Of a DNA stretch of 9,238 bases, positions 8,106-9,238 are shown piece by piece. The notes under the pieces are model-generated. The model ran no database searches. It was not told where the DNA came from and was given only the letters and a program-made list of their open reading frames with translations. The position numbers and the translations under genes were made by a program. Within the stretch, counting starts at the first letter, position 1. Every line of letters starts with the position of its first letter. The DNA comes from Actinomycetales bacterium (GTDB lineage Bacteria; Actinomycetota; Actinomycetes; Propionibacteriales; Nocardioidaceae), in contig JAAZCT010000042.1 in assembly GCA_012513165.1 (NCBI GenBank), forward strand, positions 1 to 9,238, given 5' to 3'.

Positions 8106-8984
8106 CTACTTCGGTGAAACTCGTCCCACCATGTGCGGAATGCCGTCTCGTTTGCTTTGAACGCCGAAAACGATCTCGGCACCTTGCACGTCGGTTCCGA
8201 ACACCACCGTGGATGGCAGCAGGATCGGACGCTTGAACTCAACCTCGACAGTGAAACTGTCTGGCAACCGGTTCTGCACGGACGACAAGGCTTTCGCCTT
8301 GGTCCACATTCCGTGTGCGATATGGCGTGGGAAGCCAAAAGCGCGTGCCGTTACGGGGTACAGGTGGATCGGATTTTGATCGCCTGAGATTTTTCCGTAA
8401 CGGCGACCCAAATCAGTGGCCAGATTCCAATGAACAGGACCGGCTGGCGGCTTGATGCCGGCCAGCGCGGGCGTTTCTGGCTCGTCGCCACGCTTCTTGC
8501 CACGGAACAGGACGCTCATCGTTTCGTCCCAGACCAGCTCTTTGCCGACATGAGCTTCGGTGGTGAGATGGACCAGTTCGCCCTTGGGGTGCGGGGTGAT
8601 CGCAGTAGCAGCCAAACGTAGATCGTAACGCTCTTCGCGTCCAATCGGCCGGTGTTGCGTGATTCGGTTACGCAAGTGAACCGCGCCCAACGGGGTGAAC
8701 GGAAAATCGGTGTCCGTCATGAGTTTCATGTGCATGACGTGTGCCGCGATGTGTGGGTAGGTGGCAGGCAGGGTCTCTGCTCGCACGAACCCACACACTT
8801 CGTTGTATTGCTCGAGTGCCGCCAAGTCGGTACTGACGTCGGAGCGCAAAAGCTCCCACGTCGGCAAGTCGCCTTGCTTGTGGCGCACTCCCGGCAAGTT
8901 CCCAATGACGGGAACTGCCGGAAGTGCTGCCTTCAGAGCAAGACCCAAACCGCTTGGTTCGTGGCTCATGATCCGGGTTGTCAT
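8106..8984 (-). CDS. MaoC-type (R)-3-hydroxyacyl dehydratase, HtdX-like
   Basis: The 292-residue product, from the ATG at 8984, resembles double-hotdog MaoC dehydratases, which hydrate enoyl-thioesters or dehydrate (R)-3-hydroxyacyl-thioesters. The C-terminal hotdog has the hydratase-2 signature: Y196, then SGDQNPIH at 200-207 with the catalytic D202 and H207, and GFPRHIAHGMWT at 217-228. The N-terminal half (LPATYPHIAAHVMHMKLMT at 72-90) matches the substrate-binding hotdog of this family. Length and neighbour fit M. tuberculosis HtdX (about 280 residues, next to fabG4). An upstream extension to 9062 in the same frame is rejected because it lies within the ketoreductase gene and the ATG at 8984 forms a TAATG overlap with that gene's stop. 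The two are therefore likely one operon and act in succession: ketoreduction, then dehydration. The acyl carrier (ACP or CoA) and chain length cannot be read from the sequence. Confidence 0.92.
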   Translation of the reverse strand: MTTRIMSHEPSGLGLALKAALPAVPVIGNLPGVRHKQGDLPTWELLRSDVSTDLAALEQYNEVCGFVRAETLPATYPHIAAHVMHMKLMTDTDFPFTPLGAVHLRNRITQHRPIGREERYDLRLAATAITPHPKGELVHLTTEAHVGKELVWDETMSVLFRGKKRGDEPETPALAGIKPPAGPVHWNLATDLGRRYGKISGDQNPIHLYPVTARAFGFPRHIAHGMWTKAKALSSVQNRLPDSFTVEVEFKRPILLPSTVVFGTDVQGAEIVFGVQSKRDGIPHMVGRVSPK

Positions 8985-9238
8985 TAGGCCCCCAAGAATC
9001 CTTGGCCACAGACGCGAACGACGTTGCCACTGATGTTGCCCGAACCGGGGTTGCAGTACCAAGCGATCGCTTCGGCAACGTCCACGGGCTGTCCACCCTG
9101 CGACAATGAACTCAACATGCGGCCTGCGGTGCGGATGCCCAATGGGATCGTCTTGACCATGTCGGTTTCGATGAAGCCCGGAGCGATCGAGTTGACCGTG
9201 ATGTTCTTGTCTGCGGTGCGAACAGCAAGGTCCTGGAC
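8984..9238 (-). CDS. 3' end of a FabG4-like 3-oxoacyl reductase (short-chain dehydrogenase), partial
   Basis: The gene enters from the right edge; only the last 84 residues are present, ending at a TAA (8986-8984) that shares its final A with the next gene's ATG. The fragment is the end of a Rossmann-fold short-chain dehydrogenase. [12 protein letters not shown] (16-27 of the fragment) is the segment after the active-site helix, and [14 protein letters not shown] is the C-terminus. The segment [14 protein letters not shown] closely resembles the end of mycobacterial FabG4, a roughly 450-residue high-molecular-weight ketoreductase, rather than the usual 250-residue FabG. The catalytic Tyr and Lys and the nucleotide-binding glycines lie outside the window, so activity and full size cannot be judged. 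Its likely role is NAD(P)H-dependent reduction of 3-oxoacyl thioesters, supplying the adjacent dehydratase. Confidence 0.9.
   Translation of the reverse strand, partial: VQDLAVRTADKNITVNSIAPGFIETDMVKTIPLGIRTAGRMLSSLSQGGQPVDVAEAIAWYCNPGSGNISGNVVRVCGQGFLGA

Noticed and set aside
8985..9062. A 26-residue N-terminal extension of the MaoC dehydratase
   Set aside because: These bases encode the conserved C-terminus of the FabG4-like reductase in another frame, and the ATG at 8984 makes a typical TAATG coupling.
1..9238. Search by eye for insertion sequences, CRISPR repeats, tRNA or rRNA genes, prophage or defence genes
   Set aside because: None seen. The genes are ordinary metabolic ones, with no inverted-repeat ends, repeat arrays or transposase motifs.

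Overview
The window looks like chromosomal DNA from an actinobacterium of moderate GC content (by eye a little under 60 %, not computed). The lineage call rests on four things. There is an actinobacterial-type PAC2 protein. There is an adjacent pair resembling mycobacterial HtdX (MaoC dehydratase) and FabG4 (high-molecular-weight ketoreductase). The AcnA-type aconitase is long and carries an internal SFPASDPPA segment. Three genes appear to start leaderlessly, with a TAGGNT -10 box exactly six bases before the start codon. I cannot name the genus.

Layout, left to right. Bases 1-738 (+) hold the C-terminal part of a multi-spanning membrane protein cut by the left edge. Bases 739-858 are a control region with a perfect 18-bp palindrome (755-772) overlapping a good -10 box, then a leader and a strong Shine-Dalgarno before aconitase acnA (859-3672, +). 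A 15-bp-stem hairpin (3684-3718) closes acnA. Next come a small flavin-reductase-like split-barrel protein (3767-4270, +), dxs (4326-6230, +), a PAC2-family gene that overlaps the dxs stop by four bases (6227-7126, +), and a TesB-type acyl-CoA thioesterase II (7157-8029, +). A hairpin at 8051-8088 separates this run from a convergent minus-strand pair: the 3' end of a FabG4-like ketoreductase (8984-9238, cut by the right edge) and a MaoC/HtdX-like dehydratase (8106-8984), joined by a one-base TAATG overlap.

Biologically this is mostly core metabolism: citrate to isocitrate (AcnA), entry into the MEP isoprenoid pathway (DXS), and fatty-acyl handling (TesB thioesterase, MaoC dehydratase, FabG ketoreductase). 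I found no mobile element, CRISPR array, RNA gene, phage or defence module, and nothing I would call a new system. The most worthwhile points are regulatory. The palindrome in front of acnA matches the CTTGANNTCAAG type of site bound by PecS/UrtR/TamR MarR-family regulators. The repeated leaderless promoter geometry fixes three start codons.
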